This document shows positions 1 through 7,719 of a stretch of DNA of 9,072 bases, in pieces. Under the pieces are notes generated by a model. It made no database searches. It was not told the origin of the DNA and worked only from the letters and a program-made list of their open reading frames with translations. Every line of letters begins with the position of its first letter. Within the stretch, counting starts at the first letter, position 1. The position numbers and the translations under genes are program-made. The stretch covers positions 1 to 9,072 of the forward strand of contig CALKVK010000019.1 in the NCBI GenBank assembly GCA_937996235.1, in the 5' to 3' direction. Origin of the DNA: an uncultured bacterium (GTDB taxonomy: Bacteria; Planctomycetota; JAJSAM01; JAJVHW01).

Positions 1-2
1 TC

Positions 3-23
3 GAAGGCTCCGCAGGAGCCTTC
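3..23. terminator. perfect 9-bp hairpin, terminator-like
   Basis: GAAGGCTCC (3-11) and GGAGCCTTC (15-23) form a perfect 9-bp stem with a GCA triloop. No T-run follows on either strand, which is common in GC-rich genomes. It lies about 180 bp beyond the stop of the leftward TPR gene, so it may instead terminate a gene outside the window or act in both directions. The hairpin is seen directly; the terminator role is inferred. Confidence 0.5.
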
Positions 24-25
24 TC

Positions 26-141
26 GTGCGGCTGCGCCGCACCCTCGCTCACCCCCAGCGGCAAGGCGCGGAGGCTCGCACTCTCGCGCCTCCGGCTCGG
101 CCGGGACGGACTGCCGCGTGGCGGGAACGCGAGCGCCACGC
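26..141. repeat. cluster of three further hairpins in gene-free region
   Basis: Three inverted repeats follow each other here. GTGCGGC (26-32) pairs with GCCGCAC (36-42) around a TGC loop. CGGAGGC (69-75) pairs with GCCTCCG (88-94) around a 12-nt loop. GCGTGGCG (116-123) pairs with CGCCACGC (134-141) around a 10-nt loop. No convincing gene covers 1-205; long frames on the plus strand are antisense shadows. The second hairpin resembles the one at 7778-7814 (GAGGC arm, TCGCGCCTCCG arm), so this may be another copy of a dispersed extragenic element. It could also simply be the transcription end of the TPR gene. Confidence 0.5.
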
Positions 142-205
142 ACGCAGGCCGCGATCTGACGGCGTCACAGCCGCACTCGCCACGGCAGCCGGTGAACGAT
201 GCGGG

Positions 206-634
206 CTACTGCCCGAGCTTGCGCCGCAGGCGGCGCACGGCGACGGTGGCGTCGGAGTTGCCGGCGCCCTTGTAGCGCAGGTTCGCGGCCTCGTACGCGT
301 CGAGCGCTTCGCGGTCCTGGCCGTTCTTCTCGTACGCCACGCCGAGCGCGAACAGGTTGTCGGCGTGCTCCGGGTCCTCCAGGCGCGCCGCCTCGAGCAG
401 CGCCACAGACTTCGCCCACTGCCCGGCGCGGAGCTGCGCGACTCCCTGCCTGCTCGGGTCGCTGCGCGCGGAGGTCACGGTCACGACCTCGTCGCCGACC
501 TCGACCTCGGCGATCGTCGGCGGATCGGACACGAGGTTGTGCGCGTCCTCGACGATCGAACCGCACCCCGGCGCGCCGCTCGAGAGCAGCACGATCCACG
601 CCAGCGCGACGACCGGCTTCCACACTCCACGCAT
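206..634 (-). CDS. small TPR-repeat lipoprotein
   Basis: A 142-residue protein with an N-terminal export signal (basic MRGVWK, then a hydrophobic run) ending in a candidate lipobox APGC, with the modified cysteine at residue 24. Ala at -3 and Pro at -2 make the lipobox weak. From about residue 60 to 122 it has the helix-turn-helix spacing of two tetratricopeptide repeats: a GQWAKSVALLEAARLEDP segment, then NLFALGVAYEKNGQDREALDAYEAA. TPRs are protein-protein interaction scaffolds, so a periplasmic or envelope adaptor role is inferred. The ATG at 634 is preferred over the in-frame GTG at 640 because a GGGAGG site sits 5-6 nt before the ATG and would overlap the GTG. The gene starts 48 bp after the stop of the caspase gene and is probably co-transcribed with it. 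The partner and exact function are unknown. Confidence 0.8.
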   Translation of the reverse strand: MRGVWKPVVALAWIVLLSSGAPGCGSIVEDAHNLVSDPPTIAEVEVGDEVVTVTSARSDPSRQGVAQLRAGQWAKSVALLEAARLEDPEHADNLFALGVAYEKNGQDREALDAYEAANLRYKGAGNSDATVAVRRLRRKLGQ

Positions 635-682
635 CGCCACCTCCCTCGCCCGGCGCCGCCCCGCGCGGCGCGCCGGATGCTA

Positions 683-2539
683 CTACCGACCGCCGCGCGG
701 AGTCTCGACCGACTCGAACCAGCGCGTCAGCTCGTCGAGCGTCGTCCGCGCCGCCGCGCGGTCGTGCTCGTGCGCCGCGTTGACGAGCAGCGTGCCGACG
801 AGCTGCCGGATGGCCCGGTCGGTCTCGTTCTCGCCGTCGAGTGCGCGGTGCTCGCGCAGGGTCGCCTGCCAGTCGCGCAGCGCCGCGCGCACGTCGTCCC
901 ACGCCACGCGCCGCGCGTCGAGCAGGTTGCGGACGCGGTCGAGCAGCTGCTGCGGCGTCTCCCGCTCGCTCGTGGCGCGCAGGTAGTCAAAGACACTGGA
1001 CGCCGCGCGCGTGATCCCGGAGGCGGAGGATTCGGCGTCGGTCGCCCGGCGTCCGCGCGCGCCCGGCAGCCACCTGCGGAAGCTCGTGAGCGTGCCCGGG
1101 TCGAGCCCGCGGTTCAGCAGTTCCGCGACGGCCGCGCCGTGCGCGCCGCGGATGCCCGCGTCGTCCGCGGCGAGCTGCTCTCCGAAGAGGAACGTGCCGC
1201 GCGCGCTGCCGGACTCGTGCGCCTGCACGGCCCAGTACGTCGCGTGCTCCGCGTCGCGCGGCGCGCCGACGCCCGAGCGGTAGCAGAGCACGAGCGCCTC
1301 CATGGCAGCCGTGTCGCCGTTCGCGGCGCGCAGCTCGAGATCGCGCACGCGGCGCATCGCTGCGGCGTCTTGCGAGAGGTCCTGCCCCTCCTCGGAGCGG
1401 CGCGCGTCCGCGGTGACCGCCTCGAACTCCTCCGGCGTCGTCACGGCCGTGCCGCGCGTCGCGCCGCCGCCCGGCGTCACCTGCGCTGCGACGGACTCGG
1501 ACCACGCCGGTGCGCTGAGGGGCACGAAGACGTAGTCGCCGCCCGTGTCGAGCAGCACCTGGCGCTGGGGGACGACCGTCGCGTTCGCGTACGCCCGCAC
1601 CCGCTCGAACACGCGTTGCTGCAGCTCGGGCATGAGCGCGAGGACGGAGCGCGCCCGCGCGGCGTCCGCGTCGGCCTGGAGCAGCTCGAGGAGCGTCGCG
1701 GTGAAGATGCCGTGTCGCGGCCGCGACGCGTCGGACTCGGGGTACTCGTACGACTTCTCGTCCTTCTTGCCGGCCGTGATGACCTGCCGCGACTCGCTCT
1801 CGGCGAGCGCTCTCAGGTACGCATCGTCCGCGGCGACCGCGCCGCCGCGCGACTGCACCGCGTAGCCGCTGCAGCAGCAGTCGAGGATCAGGAGCACGTG
1901 CTTCGCGGGGAGCTGCTCCGCGCTCGCGAGGCGCAGTGCGAGCGCGCGCATGTCGATCGCGCTCGTGCGGTACACGGCCGGGTCGTCGCGGTTCTCGAGC
2001 GTCAGCGGCACGTCCTGTGGCAGCAGGTAGCCCGTGACGGCGACGCGCGCCTCGTGACCGTCTCCCCTGGTCTCCGAGACGGTCGCCCCGTGCCCCGCGA
2101 AGTAGACGATCGCGACGTCGCGGGGTCCCGACCGCTGTGCCAGTTCGGCGAGCGCCGTCTCGATCCCCGTCCTCGTGGCCGCGGCTCCGAGCAGCTCGCG
2201 CGCCTCGTAGCCGAACGCGTCGCGGAACGTGCGCGCGAGCTCGCGCGCGTCGTTCTCCGCGAACGCGAGCGGCATGCCCGCGACGGGACCCGCGGGGTAC
2301 TCGTTGATGCCGATGCACAGCGCGCGCACGGTGCCATACGGCGGCTCCTCCGTGCGCACGACCGGCGCACGCGTCGTCGCGGGACCGCGCGCCGCAGCGT
2401 CCGGCTCGGCGCCGCCGCCCGCGGGGTCGCTCTGCTGCGGCGCGGGCGGCTCCTGCGCCGCAGCGGAGCGCAGCGGCGCCGCCGCTGCGCCGAGGAGTGC
2501 GGCCCACGCCACGCCGAACACGAACCAGCGCGCACGCAC
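683..2539 (-). CDS. secreted caspase-family (peptidase C14) protein with Sel1-like segment
   Basis: A 618-residue protein when started at GTG 2539, which has GGGAGGGA about 10 nt upstream and directly begins a good signal peptide (RAR, hydrophobic core, SAAA then QEPP). A frame extension to TTG 2614 would bury that signal behind 25 extra residues. After a Pro/Ala-rich linker (about 32-65) comes a caspase-like fold: LCIGINEYP near 74-82, catalytic His in YFAGHG (His150), and catalytic Cys in the LDCCCSG motif (Cys222 as the second of three cysteines). HGIFTATLLELL near 276-287 is also typical of C14 proteins. About 400-462 resembles one or two Sel1-like repeats (DTAAMEALVLCYRSGVGAPRD). The rest is alpha-helical and unrecognised. 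Family members are cysteine proteases, often with Arg/Lys or Asp preference; the substrate here is unknown. The His/Cys dyad is intact, so activity is plausible. It probably forms an operon with the TPR lipoprotein downstream. Confidence 0.88.
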   Translation of the reverse strand: MRARWFVFGVAWAALLGAAAAPLRSAAAQEPPAPQQSDPAGGGAEPDAAARGPATTRAPVVRTEEPPYGTVRALCIGINEYPAGPVAGMPLAFAENDARELARTFRDAFGYEARELLGAAATRTGIETALAELAQRSGPRDVAIVYFAGHGATVSETRGDGHEARVAVTGYLLPQDVPLTLENRDDPAVYRTSAIDMRALALRLASAEQLPAKHVLLILDCCCSGYAVQSRGGAVAADDAYLRALAESESRQVITAGKKDEKSYEYPESDASRPRHGIFTATLLELLQADADAARARSVLALMPELQQRVFERVRAYANATVVPQRQVLLDTGGDYVFVPLSAPAWSESVAAQVTPGGGATRGTAVTTPEEFEAVTADARRSEEGQDLSQDAAAMRRVRDLELRAANGDTAAMEALVLCYRSGVGAPRDAEHATYWAVQAHESGSARGTFLFGEQLAADDAGIRGAHGAAVAELLNRGLDPGTLTSFRRWLPGARGRRATDAESSASGITRAASSVFDYLRATSERETPQQLLDRVRNLLDARRVAWDDVRAALRDWQATLREHRALDGENETDRAIRQLVGTLLVNAAHEHDRAAARTTLDELTRWFESVETPRGGR

Positions 2540-2657
2540 CGCCAGCGTCCCTCCCGTCGCGCACAGCAGCGCGACCTCGTGCCGAGCGTATGCGCCCCGG
2601 CGTGGCGCGGGCAAGCGGCTGTTCGATCCGCCGCTCGCGCGGTCGAGCGCCCGACCG

Positions 2658-4241
2658 TCAGCGCGCCCGCAGCACGTACAGGTCCTCGTGCTGGTCGGTG
2701 TCCTTCTTGTCGAAGTCGGTGGCCGCCGTGACGAACGAGACGATTCGGCCGTTCGCGCTGATGCGTGCGGTGCCGAAGTAGTGCTCGTCGAGATTCGGCG
2801 TGAGGCCCTTCGCGATCCGCGTCAGCTGACGGATCTTGCGGCGGCGCACGTCGTAGAGGAACAGGTCCTCGGCGCTGTCCGTCTTGCGGCGCACGAGGTC
2901 CGTGGCGGTCGACGCGAACAGCAGATAGCGCCCGTTCGGCGTGAGCGCGTGCGAGTACGCGTATCCGCCGGCGATCCGGCGCGCGTCGCCGCGGCGGTGC
3001 GACACGAGCGTCGTCCTGTCCTTCGCCGCGTCGTACACGTACACGGCGTCGTCGTCCCCGCCGCCGGCGACGGCAGGGTCGAAGCCGAGGTCCGTCGACC
3101 TGGACGAGAACACGATGATGCGCGCGTCGTCGCTCGCCGCATCGCCGTGGCCGCCTGCGTCGGCCGCTCCCGTGCGCGCGGCGTTCGCGGTCACGAGCAG
3201 CGTCGATTCCTCGACCAGGTCGCGGCGGAAGACGTCGCTCCGGCCGTTCGTGTCGTTCGGCACGATGCCGGCGACCGGCGACTGGTACACGACGAAGCGG
3301 CCGTCCGCGCTGATGGCGATGCCGTCGCTGGAGCCGCCCGGCACGGAGCCCACGGCGGATCCGTCGGGCAGCGCGCTGACGAGCAGCGTCGTGCCCTCGC
3401 GCAGGTCCCGCAGGAACAGGTCGGCCGTGGAGGAGCCGTCCGCCGTCCCGGCGACGAGATCCGACCCCGTGTGCCCGAACAGCGCGTGGCGGCCGTCGCC
3501 GCTGAAGCGGTACTCGCCGGAGAGCGAGCCCGACGCGTCCCCCGTGCCGGCGGAGTTCGCGGTCACGAGGAGCGTGCGCCCCGTGGCGAGCTCGTGCGCG
3601 AAGAGGTTGCGGCGCGACGCGCTCCCGCTCGTCACGGCGGGTCCCTCGGTGGTGAGGTTCGTCGCGCTGCTCGTGAACAGGATCCAGCTTCCGTCGGCGT
3701 TGAAGACCGGCGAGTACGAGAGGCCGTCCGCGGCCTGCTCGGTCCCGGCGGCCTTGCTGACGAGACGCGTCGAGCCGCTCGCGATGTCGTAGAGGAAGAT
3801 GTCGACGACGTCGTTGTCGTCGCTCGTGCCGTCGTCGACGAGGTCCGTCGCGTAGCTCGCGAAGACGACGGCGCGGCCGTCGCGGCTGATGTCCGGCACA
3901 TACGACAGAGCGTTGCCGACGCCGTCGCCACGCGTGCTGCGCGAGACGAGACGTGTCTCGCCGCGCTTGCCGTCGAAGAGGACGACCTGGCTCCTCGTCT
4001 CCGAGTTGCTGCCGGGCACGACCTGGATCTCGATCTGCTCGACCACGAACCGGCCGCTGCTCGACATTCCGCCGGAGCCCGAGTACCCGGAGATCGCGTC
4101 CACCGGGCCGGCGACCGTGGGATCGGCCTTCTGGAGCCGCCTGCCCTTCCCGGCGGCGCTCGCGGCGCCGAGCGTCAGGATCAGGGCGACGGCGGTCGCC
4201 GTCGCGAACAGAGGGGTACGCAGGACTCGGGCGTGGGGCAT
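2658..4241 (-). CDS. secreted TolB/PD40-type beta-propeller protein
   Basis: A 527-residue protein with a clear signal peptide (residues 1-30, hydrophobic LFATATAVALILTLGAASAA). The mature part contains eight repeats of the form S-x-DGR-x-V-x-F-x-S-x-ATDL, at about residues 59, 118, 181, 247, 310, 369, 434 and 494. Most are followed by an Asp-rich turn and a D-x-F-L-Y-D strand (for example NDTNGRSDVFRRD and DKKDTDQHEDLYV). This pattern is that of WD40-like/TolB propellers; eight repeats suggest an eight-bladed or closed propeller. Asp-rich loops may bind calcium (inference). The family has no catalytic activity, and its members act as extracellular or periplasmic binding domains. The ATG at 4241 has GAGGAG 7 nt upstream on the minus strand. 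A frame running on to 5051 is antisense overlap with the next gene and is not used. The gene lies 118 bp upstream of the caspase start and may be in its transcript. Confidence 0.88.
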   Translation of the reverse strand: MPHARVLRTPLFATATAVALILTLGAASAAGKGRRLQKADPTVAGPVDAISGYSGSGGMSSSGRFVVEQIEIQVVPGSNSETRSQVVLFDGKRGETRLVSRSTRGDGVGNALSYVPDISRDGRAVVFASYATDLVDDGTSDDNDVVDIFLYDIASGSTRLVSKAAGTEQAADGLSYSPVFNADGSWILFTSSATNLTTEGPAVTSGSASRRNLFAHELATGRTLLVTANSAGTGDASGSLSGEYRFSGDGRHALFGHTGSDLVAGTADGSSTADLFLRDLREGTTLLVSALPDGSAVGSVPGGSSDGIAISADGRFVVYQSPVAGIVPNDTNGRSDVFRRDLVEESTLLVTANAARTGAADAGGHGDAASDDARIIVFSSRSTDLGFDPAVAGGGDDDAVYVYDAAKDRTTLVSHRRGDARRIAGGYAYSHALTPNGRYLLFASTATDLVRRKTDSAEDLFLYDVRRRKIRQLTRIAKGLTPNLDEHYFGTARISANGRIVSFVTAATDFDKKDTDQHEDLYVLRAR

Positions 4242-4341
4242 GATCGTCTCCTCAGGGCGACGTTGCCTCACGCGACTGCGATCACGTACGCGCCCGACGG
4301 CATCCTTGCAGGCGAGCCGCGGTCGGGCCAGCGAAGACGCG

Positions 4342-4377
4342 AGCGGGGCGGGCGGAATCGCCGCCGCGCTCCCCGCT
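4342..4377 (-). terminator. hairpin just past the stop of the secreted hydrolase gene
   Basis: AGCGGGG (4342-4348) pairs with CCCCGCT (4371-4377), and inside it GGCGG (4351-4355) pairs with CCGCC (4361-4365) around AATCG. A small internal loop separates the two stems. The hairpin begins 2 bp after the stop codon of the leftward hydrolase gene, the expected place for a terminator. No T-run follows, so termination may be partial. The propeller gene starts 100 bp further on. Confidence 0.5.
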
Positions 4378-4378
4378 G

Positions 4379-5182
4379 CTACTTCTTCGCGTCGTCGTCC
4401 AGGCGTCGCGTCGCGAGCTTCGTCTTCTTGCCCGCGATCACGTCGTCGATCCAGACGAACACGTCCTTCAGCTCCGTCGCGGACATCGAGTGCCCGTTGC
4501 GGTGCTCGAGGACGATCACCTCGTAGCCCTTGTCGCTGAGCGCCTTCTCCGCCGCGGGGCCGTGCTCCGTGAAGTTCGTGTCCTTCGGGTCGCCGACGAG
4601 CACCACGGTCGGCGCCGGGTCGGGCTTCTCCGGCGGATCGAAGCTCTGCTTCGCCGAGCCCACCAGCACGACGCCACGGAAGCGCTTCGCGGCGTCGGCC
4701 TTGCAGACGACGTCGTCCCACAGGCGGAAGCCGCCGCCCGAGAACCCGAGCGCGAAGAGCCGCTCGTCGTCGAGGTGGAACTGCTTCGCGAGGGCGTCCA
4801 GGTACTTCGTCGCGTAGCCGACCGCGTCCTGGTTGTTGTCGCAGCGCTCGAGCGCGATGAGGAGCGGCGGCGACTTGCCCGTGAGCGACTTCGCGGTCGC
4901 GAGGAAGTCGGCGGCCTTCCCGCCGTTGCCGTGGAGCAGCAGCACCGCGGGCCACGTCTTCTTCGGCGTGTAGCCCTTCGGCACGAGCGCGACGAAGCGC
5001 TCGTCCTTGCCGTCGATCGAGACGGTGCCCTCCTGCTCCCCCTTCTTCCACTTGGGGAACTCGGCCTCCGCGTCGGCGGGCGCGTCCTCCGCGAACACGG
5101 GCGCGAACACCGGCGCGCGCACGGCGAGAGGCGCCGCGGCGGCGAGCGCGAGGGCGAAGAGGAGCGCGGGTGCGGGGCGCAT
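4379..5182 (-). CDS. secreted alpha/beta-fold serine hydrolase (esterase-like)
   Basis: A 267-residue protein with a signal peptide (MRPAPALLFALALAAAAPLAVRA and on to about residue 31). The mature part is an alpha/beta hydrolase: the oxyanion-hole motif LLLHGNGG at 81-88, the nucleophile elbow GFSGGG with Ser148, an acid in VLVGDPKD (Asp198 or Asp201) and the catalytic His in NGHSM (His231). Size and motif order resemble the dienelactone hydrolase / PHB depolymerase-like secreted esterases; the substrate cannot be read from sequence. The C-terminal tail is Lys/Asp-rich. The ATG at 5182 has no SD site; instead TAGACT sits 7 nt upstream (see the promoter entry), suggesting a leaderless start. 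A hairpin lies directly after the stop, and another separates this gene from the lipoprotein gene upstream, so it may be its own transcription unit. Confidence 0.88.
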   Translation of the reverse strand: MRPAPALLFALALAAAAPLAVRAPVFAPVFAEDAPADAEAEFPKWKKGEQEGTVSIDGKDERFVALVPKGYTPKKTWPAVLLLHGNGGKAADFLATAKSLTGKSPPLLIALERCDNNQDAVGYATKYLDALAKQFHLDDERLFALGFSGGGFRLWDDVVCKADAAKRFRGVVLVGSAKQSFDPPEKPDPAPTVVLVGDPKDTNFTEHGPAAEKALSDKGYEVIVLEHRNGHSMSATELKDVFVWIDDVIAGKKTKLATRRLDDDAKK

Positions 5183-5189
5183 GCGCGGC

Positions 5190-5195
5190 AGTCTA
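5190..5195 (-). promoter_or_regulatory. possible -10 element for a leaderless transcript
   Basis: On the minus strand TAGACT is followed by GCCGCGC and then the ATG at 5182. TANNNT is the usual form of a -10 hexamer in GC-rich bacteria, and 7 nt is the normal distance to a transcription start, which would then fall on or next to the A of the ATG. No SD site is present. No clear -35 is seen. The same arrangement occurs before the other alpha/beta hydrolase gene (7982-7993). Confidence 0.35.
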
Positions 5196-5224
5196 CGCGC
5201 GCGACGTTCCCGGCGCGCGCGGGC

Positions 5225-5259
5225 CGGCGGGCCGCGACGTGGTGCGCCGCGGCCCGCCG
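5225..5259 (-). terminator. 12-bp GC hairpin after the PepSY-like gene
   Basis: CGGCGGGCCGCG (5225-5236) and CGCGGCCCGCCG (5248-5259) form a perfect 12-bp stem with an 11-nt loop. It starts 12 bp after the stop of the leftward lipoprotein gene and lies 42 bp before the start of the next gene. Position and strength fit an intrinsic terminator without a T-run. Confidence 0.6.
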
Positions 5260-5271
5260 TGGGACGTGCGG

Positions 5272-5865
5272 TCAGCGCGGCGCGCGCACCTCGCCGCGGA
5301 CCTTGCGGACCACGCGCACGACCTTGCCGTGGCCGACGCCGACGCGGATCTGCTCGCCCTTCACGTCGAACTTCACGTGGAACTCCTCACCGCCCCACGA
5401 CTCGGGGCCGGTGACGCGCTCCGCGACGACGAAGGTGCCGCCCGGTGCCGCGGCCTGCGCCGCGGCGAGCGCGTCGGCGGGCAGCTCGGACGGGAGCAGC
5501 GACTCCTCCATGCCCGCGAGCGAGCCGTCCGGGTTCATGAGGATCTCGTAGCGGCGTCCCGCCTGCTCCTTCACGATCTCCCAGAAGAGGCGGCCCTCGT
5601 TCCACTCCTTCTCGGCGCCGACCACGCGGCCGCCGGGGACGTGGCGGTCGGCCGCCTCGCGGCAGGCCTGCGGCACGCAGCACGGGCAGATCTCCGCGTC
5701 GATCGAACGCAGCGTGCCGTCCGGCGCGTACTCGAAGGCGAGCTCGCCGCCGGGGCGCGTCGCCGCCGTCATCTCCGCCAGCACCGCGGGCACCTTCGTG
5801 CCCCCGAAGTGCGCACAGCCCGCGCAGAGTGCGAGCGTCGCGAGAAGTCCGAGCTTCCTGAGCAT
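5272..5865 (-). CDS. PepSY-like domain lipoprotein with Cys-rich motif
   Basis: A 197-residue protein. The N-terminus (MLRKLGLLATLALCAGC) is a lipoprotein-type signal with candidate lipid-modified Cys17; the -3 position is Cys rather than Leu. The mature part resembles the PepSY-like family, in which a helix containing 'lP..a..a....pgg..v' is followed by strands ending 'YE....pdG.l'. Two such units are visible (about 66-126, with REAADRHVPGGRVVGAEKEW and YEILMNPDGSLAGMEE; and 128-188, with LPADALAAAQAAAPGGTFVVAE and FHVKFDVKGEQIRV). A shorter first one lies at 24-58. Such proteins are periplasmic; some are thought to bind or inhibit partners, but the role here is unknown. An unusual CPCC plus one more Cys (60, 62, 63, 68) lies between the first and second units and could bind metal or form disulfides. 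The ATG at 5865 has GGGAGGA about 4 nt upstream. Confidence 0.8.
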   Translation of the reverse strand: MLRKLGLLATLALCAGCAHFGGTKVPAVLAEMTAATRPGGELAFEYAPDGTLRSIDAEICPCCVPQACREAADRHVPGGRVVGAEKEWNEGRLFWEIVKEQAGRRYEILMNPDGSLAGMEESLLPSELPADALAAAQAAAPGGTFVVAERVTGPESWGGEEFHVKFDVKGEQIRVGVGHGKVVRVVRKVRGEVRAPR

Positions 5866-6147
5866 GTGTCCTCCCTCCGCGGCGGGGCGCTCCGCCGACC
5901 GTCGCGCCGATTGTGATCGATGTCGCCGTGCCCGTCACGCTCGCACACGCTCCGTGTGTTCAGGTGTGACGTGGGTCTCCCAGCGCTGTCTGCACGGAAC
6001 GCGAACCCGCGTTTCAGCGCAGCGCCGAACGACCTTCACGCGCGGCGTGTCCCCTGCGTCCGTGGCGACCCGCACATGCGGACGCCTTCGCGAGAGGAAG
6101 GACCGGTGCGCCGCGCAGTGCGCACCACGACCGAGGAGACAGACAGG
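5866..6147. other. divergent intergenic region
   Basis: This 282-bp region lies between the leftward lipoprotein gene and the rightward PhoX-like gene and must hold promoters for both. A small hairpin, CACACG-CTC-CGTGTG (5944-5958), is nested in a weaker GTCAC/GTGAC pair (5934-5938, 5966-5970); it could be an operator, but nothing ties it to a known regulator. No convincing -35/-10 pair or Pho-box direct repeat was recognised by eye. An open frame continuous with the PhoX-like gene covers most of it, but it has no signal-like N-terminus and is judged non-coding. Confidence 0.5.
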
Positions 6148-7701
6148 ATGCATCCGTTCCGACGCGCCTTCCGCAGCGTCGCCGCGGCGAGCTTCACGCT
6201 CGTCGTCGCGTCGCTCGTCATGGCCGACACGCAGGCGACACCCGAGGACCCGATGATGGCCGGCCGGAACGGCTGGTCCACCGAGGCGCTCATCACCGTC
6301 GGCGAGAGCGTCGGCGCCTACCAGCTCCCGGGCATCCCGGACGGCATCGGCGCCTTCGCCCTGAACGACACCACCGTGCGCCTGACCGTGCACCACGAGT
6401 TCGGCAAGACCGCCGGCTCCTCGTACACCCTCGCGAACGGCACGACGCTGACCGGCGCGCGCATCAGCTACATCGACGTGGACCGCACCACGCGCGCGGT
6501 CTGCGGCGCGGGCCCCGCGTACGACCGCGTGTACGACCGCCACGGCAACGTGGTCACGAGCGGCACGCAGATCAACGAGGGCGCGAGCGCGACCGACGGC
6601 TTCGACCGCTTCTGCTCCGGCCGCCTCGTGCAGGCCGGGGAGCGCGGCTTCGAGAACACGATCCACTTCGCGAACGAGGAGACGTTCACGGGCTTCCACC
6701 CGCACGGCGGCTCCGTCTGGGCGCTCGACGCGATCAACGGCGACCTCTGGGCCTGCCCCGAGCTCGGCCGCGGAGCGTGGGAGAACGTGACGCCGATCGA
6801 CTCGGGCAACCCGCGTCTCGTCGCCCTGCTGCTCAGCTCGGACGAGGCCGGCTCGCCGATGTTCCTGTGGATCGGCACGAAGACGCGCGGCAGCTTCCTC
6901 GAGCGCAACGGTCTCGCGCGCGGCCGCCTGTACGCGTGGGTGGCCGACAACGGCGCCGTGGACCCGGGCGCCTTCAACGGCCAGGGCGCGTCGCTCGAGG
7001 GCCGCTTCGTCCGCGTCCCGAACCGTCAGCGCTCGCGCGCCGGCACGCCGGGCTACGACGACGACGGCTATCTCGACGCCGACACGCTGTACGACTACGC
7101 CATCTCGCTCGGCGCGTTCCGGTTCTCGCGCCCCGAGGACGTCCACGACAACCCGTTCGACGGCACGCAGGTCGCGTTCGCGTCGACGGGCCGCGGCCAG
7201 CTCTTCCCGGCGGACAACTGGGGCACCGTCTACCGCATCGACATGGACCTCTCGGACACGCGGCGCCCGCGCGCCGAGTTCACGATCCTGTGGGACTCCG
7301 ACGGCATCGCGGTCCCGGACTCGGGCATCCGCAGCCCCGACAACCTGGTGTGGGCCGAGGACGGCTTCATCTACGTGCAGGAGGACCGCTCGACGAGCCC
7401 GAGCAGCGCGTTCGGCGGCACGACCGGTGAGGAGGCCTCGCTGTGGGCCCTCGATCCGGAGACCGGCGACGCGACGCGCATCGCGCAGATCGACCGCACG
7501 GCGGTGCCCGCCGGTCAGACCGACGGCAGCCCGGCCGACATCGGCAACTGGGAGTCCTCCGGCGTGCTCGACGTCACGCGCCTCTTCGTGACGCAGCCCG
7601 GCGAGAAGCTCCTGCTGCTCGACGTGCAGGCGCACTCGATCAGCCTGGGCTCCGGCGCGCAGGTCGAGGGCGGCCAGCTCCTGTTCGCCCGGAACTACTA
7701 G
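6148..7701 (+). CDS. secreted PhoX-like protein (DUF839), putative phosphatase
   Basis: A 517-residue protein starting at ATG 6148, with GAGGAG 9 nt upstream and a signal peptide at once (MHPFRRAFRSVAAASFTLVV, cleavage near VMADTQA). RRAF at 5-8 resembles a twin-arginine (Tat) motif, and PhoX enzymes are known Tat substrates. The rest matches the DUF839/PhoX beta-propeller family: VHHEFG (81-86), FANEE (174-178), FSRPEDVHDNPFDGT (326-340), GIRSPDNLVWAEDGFIYVQED (393-413) and the ending DVQAHS...VEGGQLLF. PhoX enzymes are calcium/iron-dependent alkaline phosphatases that release phosphate from organic esters outside the cell. From memory, canonical PhoX has a cysteine before the Glu-Glu pair (CEE) that binds iron; here it is Asn (NEE), so phosphatase activity is not assured. 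A strong terminator follows within 20 bp, so the gene looks monocistronic. Confidence 0.85.
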   Translation: MHPFRRAFRSVAAASFTLVVASLVMADTQATPEDPMMAGRNGWSTEALITVGESVGAYQLPGIPDGIGAFALNDTTVRLTVHHEFGKTAGSSYTLANGTTLTGARISYIDVDRTTRAVCGAGPAYDRVYDRHGNVVTSGTQINEGASATDGFDRFCSGRLVQAGERGFENTIHFANEETFTGFHPHGGSVWALDAINGDLWACPELGRGAWENVTPIDSGNPRLVALLLSSDEAGSPMFLWIGTKTRGSFLERNGLARGRLYAWVADNGAVDPGAFNGQGASLEGRFVRVPNRQRSRAGTPGYDDDGYLDADTLYDYAISLGAFRFSRPEDVHDNPFDGTQVAFASTGRGQLFPADNWGTVYRIDMDLSDTRRPRAEFTILWDSDGIAVPDSGIRSPDNLVWAEDGFIYVQEDRSTSPSSAFGGTTGEEASLWALDPETGDATRIAQIDRTAVPAGQTDGSPADIGNWESSGVLDVTRLFVTQPGEKLLLLDVQAHSISLGSGAQVEGGQLLFARNY

Positions 7702-7719
7702 GACCCGGCGGACGCCGTC

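Noticed and set aside
2632..2649. Hairpin CGCTCG/CGAGCG between the propeller and caspase genes as a terminator
   Set aside because: Only six pairs with a six-base loop, well within chance for this composition; not strong enough to call.
26..2731. Long plus-strand open frame of 901 codons
   Set aside because: It is antisense to the caspase and TPR genes. It has an extremely Arg-rich composition and no family motifs, and is a by-product of GC-rich codon use.
2229..4526. Long plus-strand open frame across the propeller gene
   Set aside because: It lies opposite a gene with a signal peptide, an SD site and eight clear repeats; its translation has no recognisable domain.
4242..5051. N-terminal extension of the propeller gene
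   Set aside because: The ATG at 4241 has an SD site and begins a signal peptide. The extension would overlap the secreted hydrolase gene in another frame.
5920..6147. N-terminal extension of the PhoX-like gene
   Set aside because: ATG 6148 has an SD site and starts directly with a signal peptide; the extension would place that signal internally.
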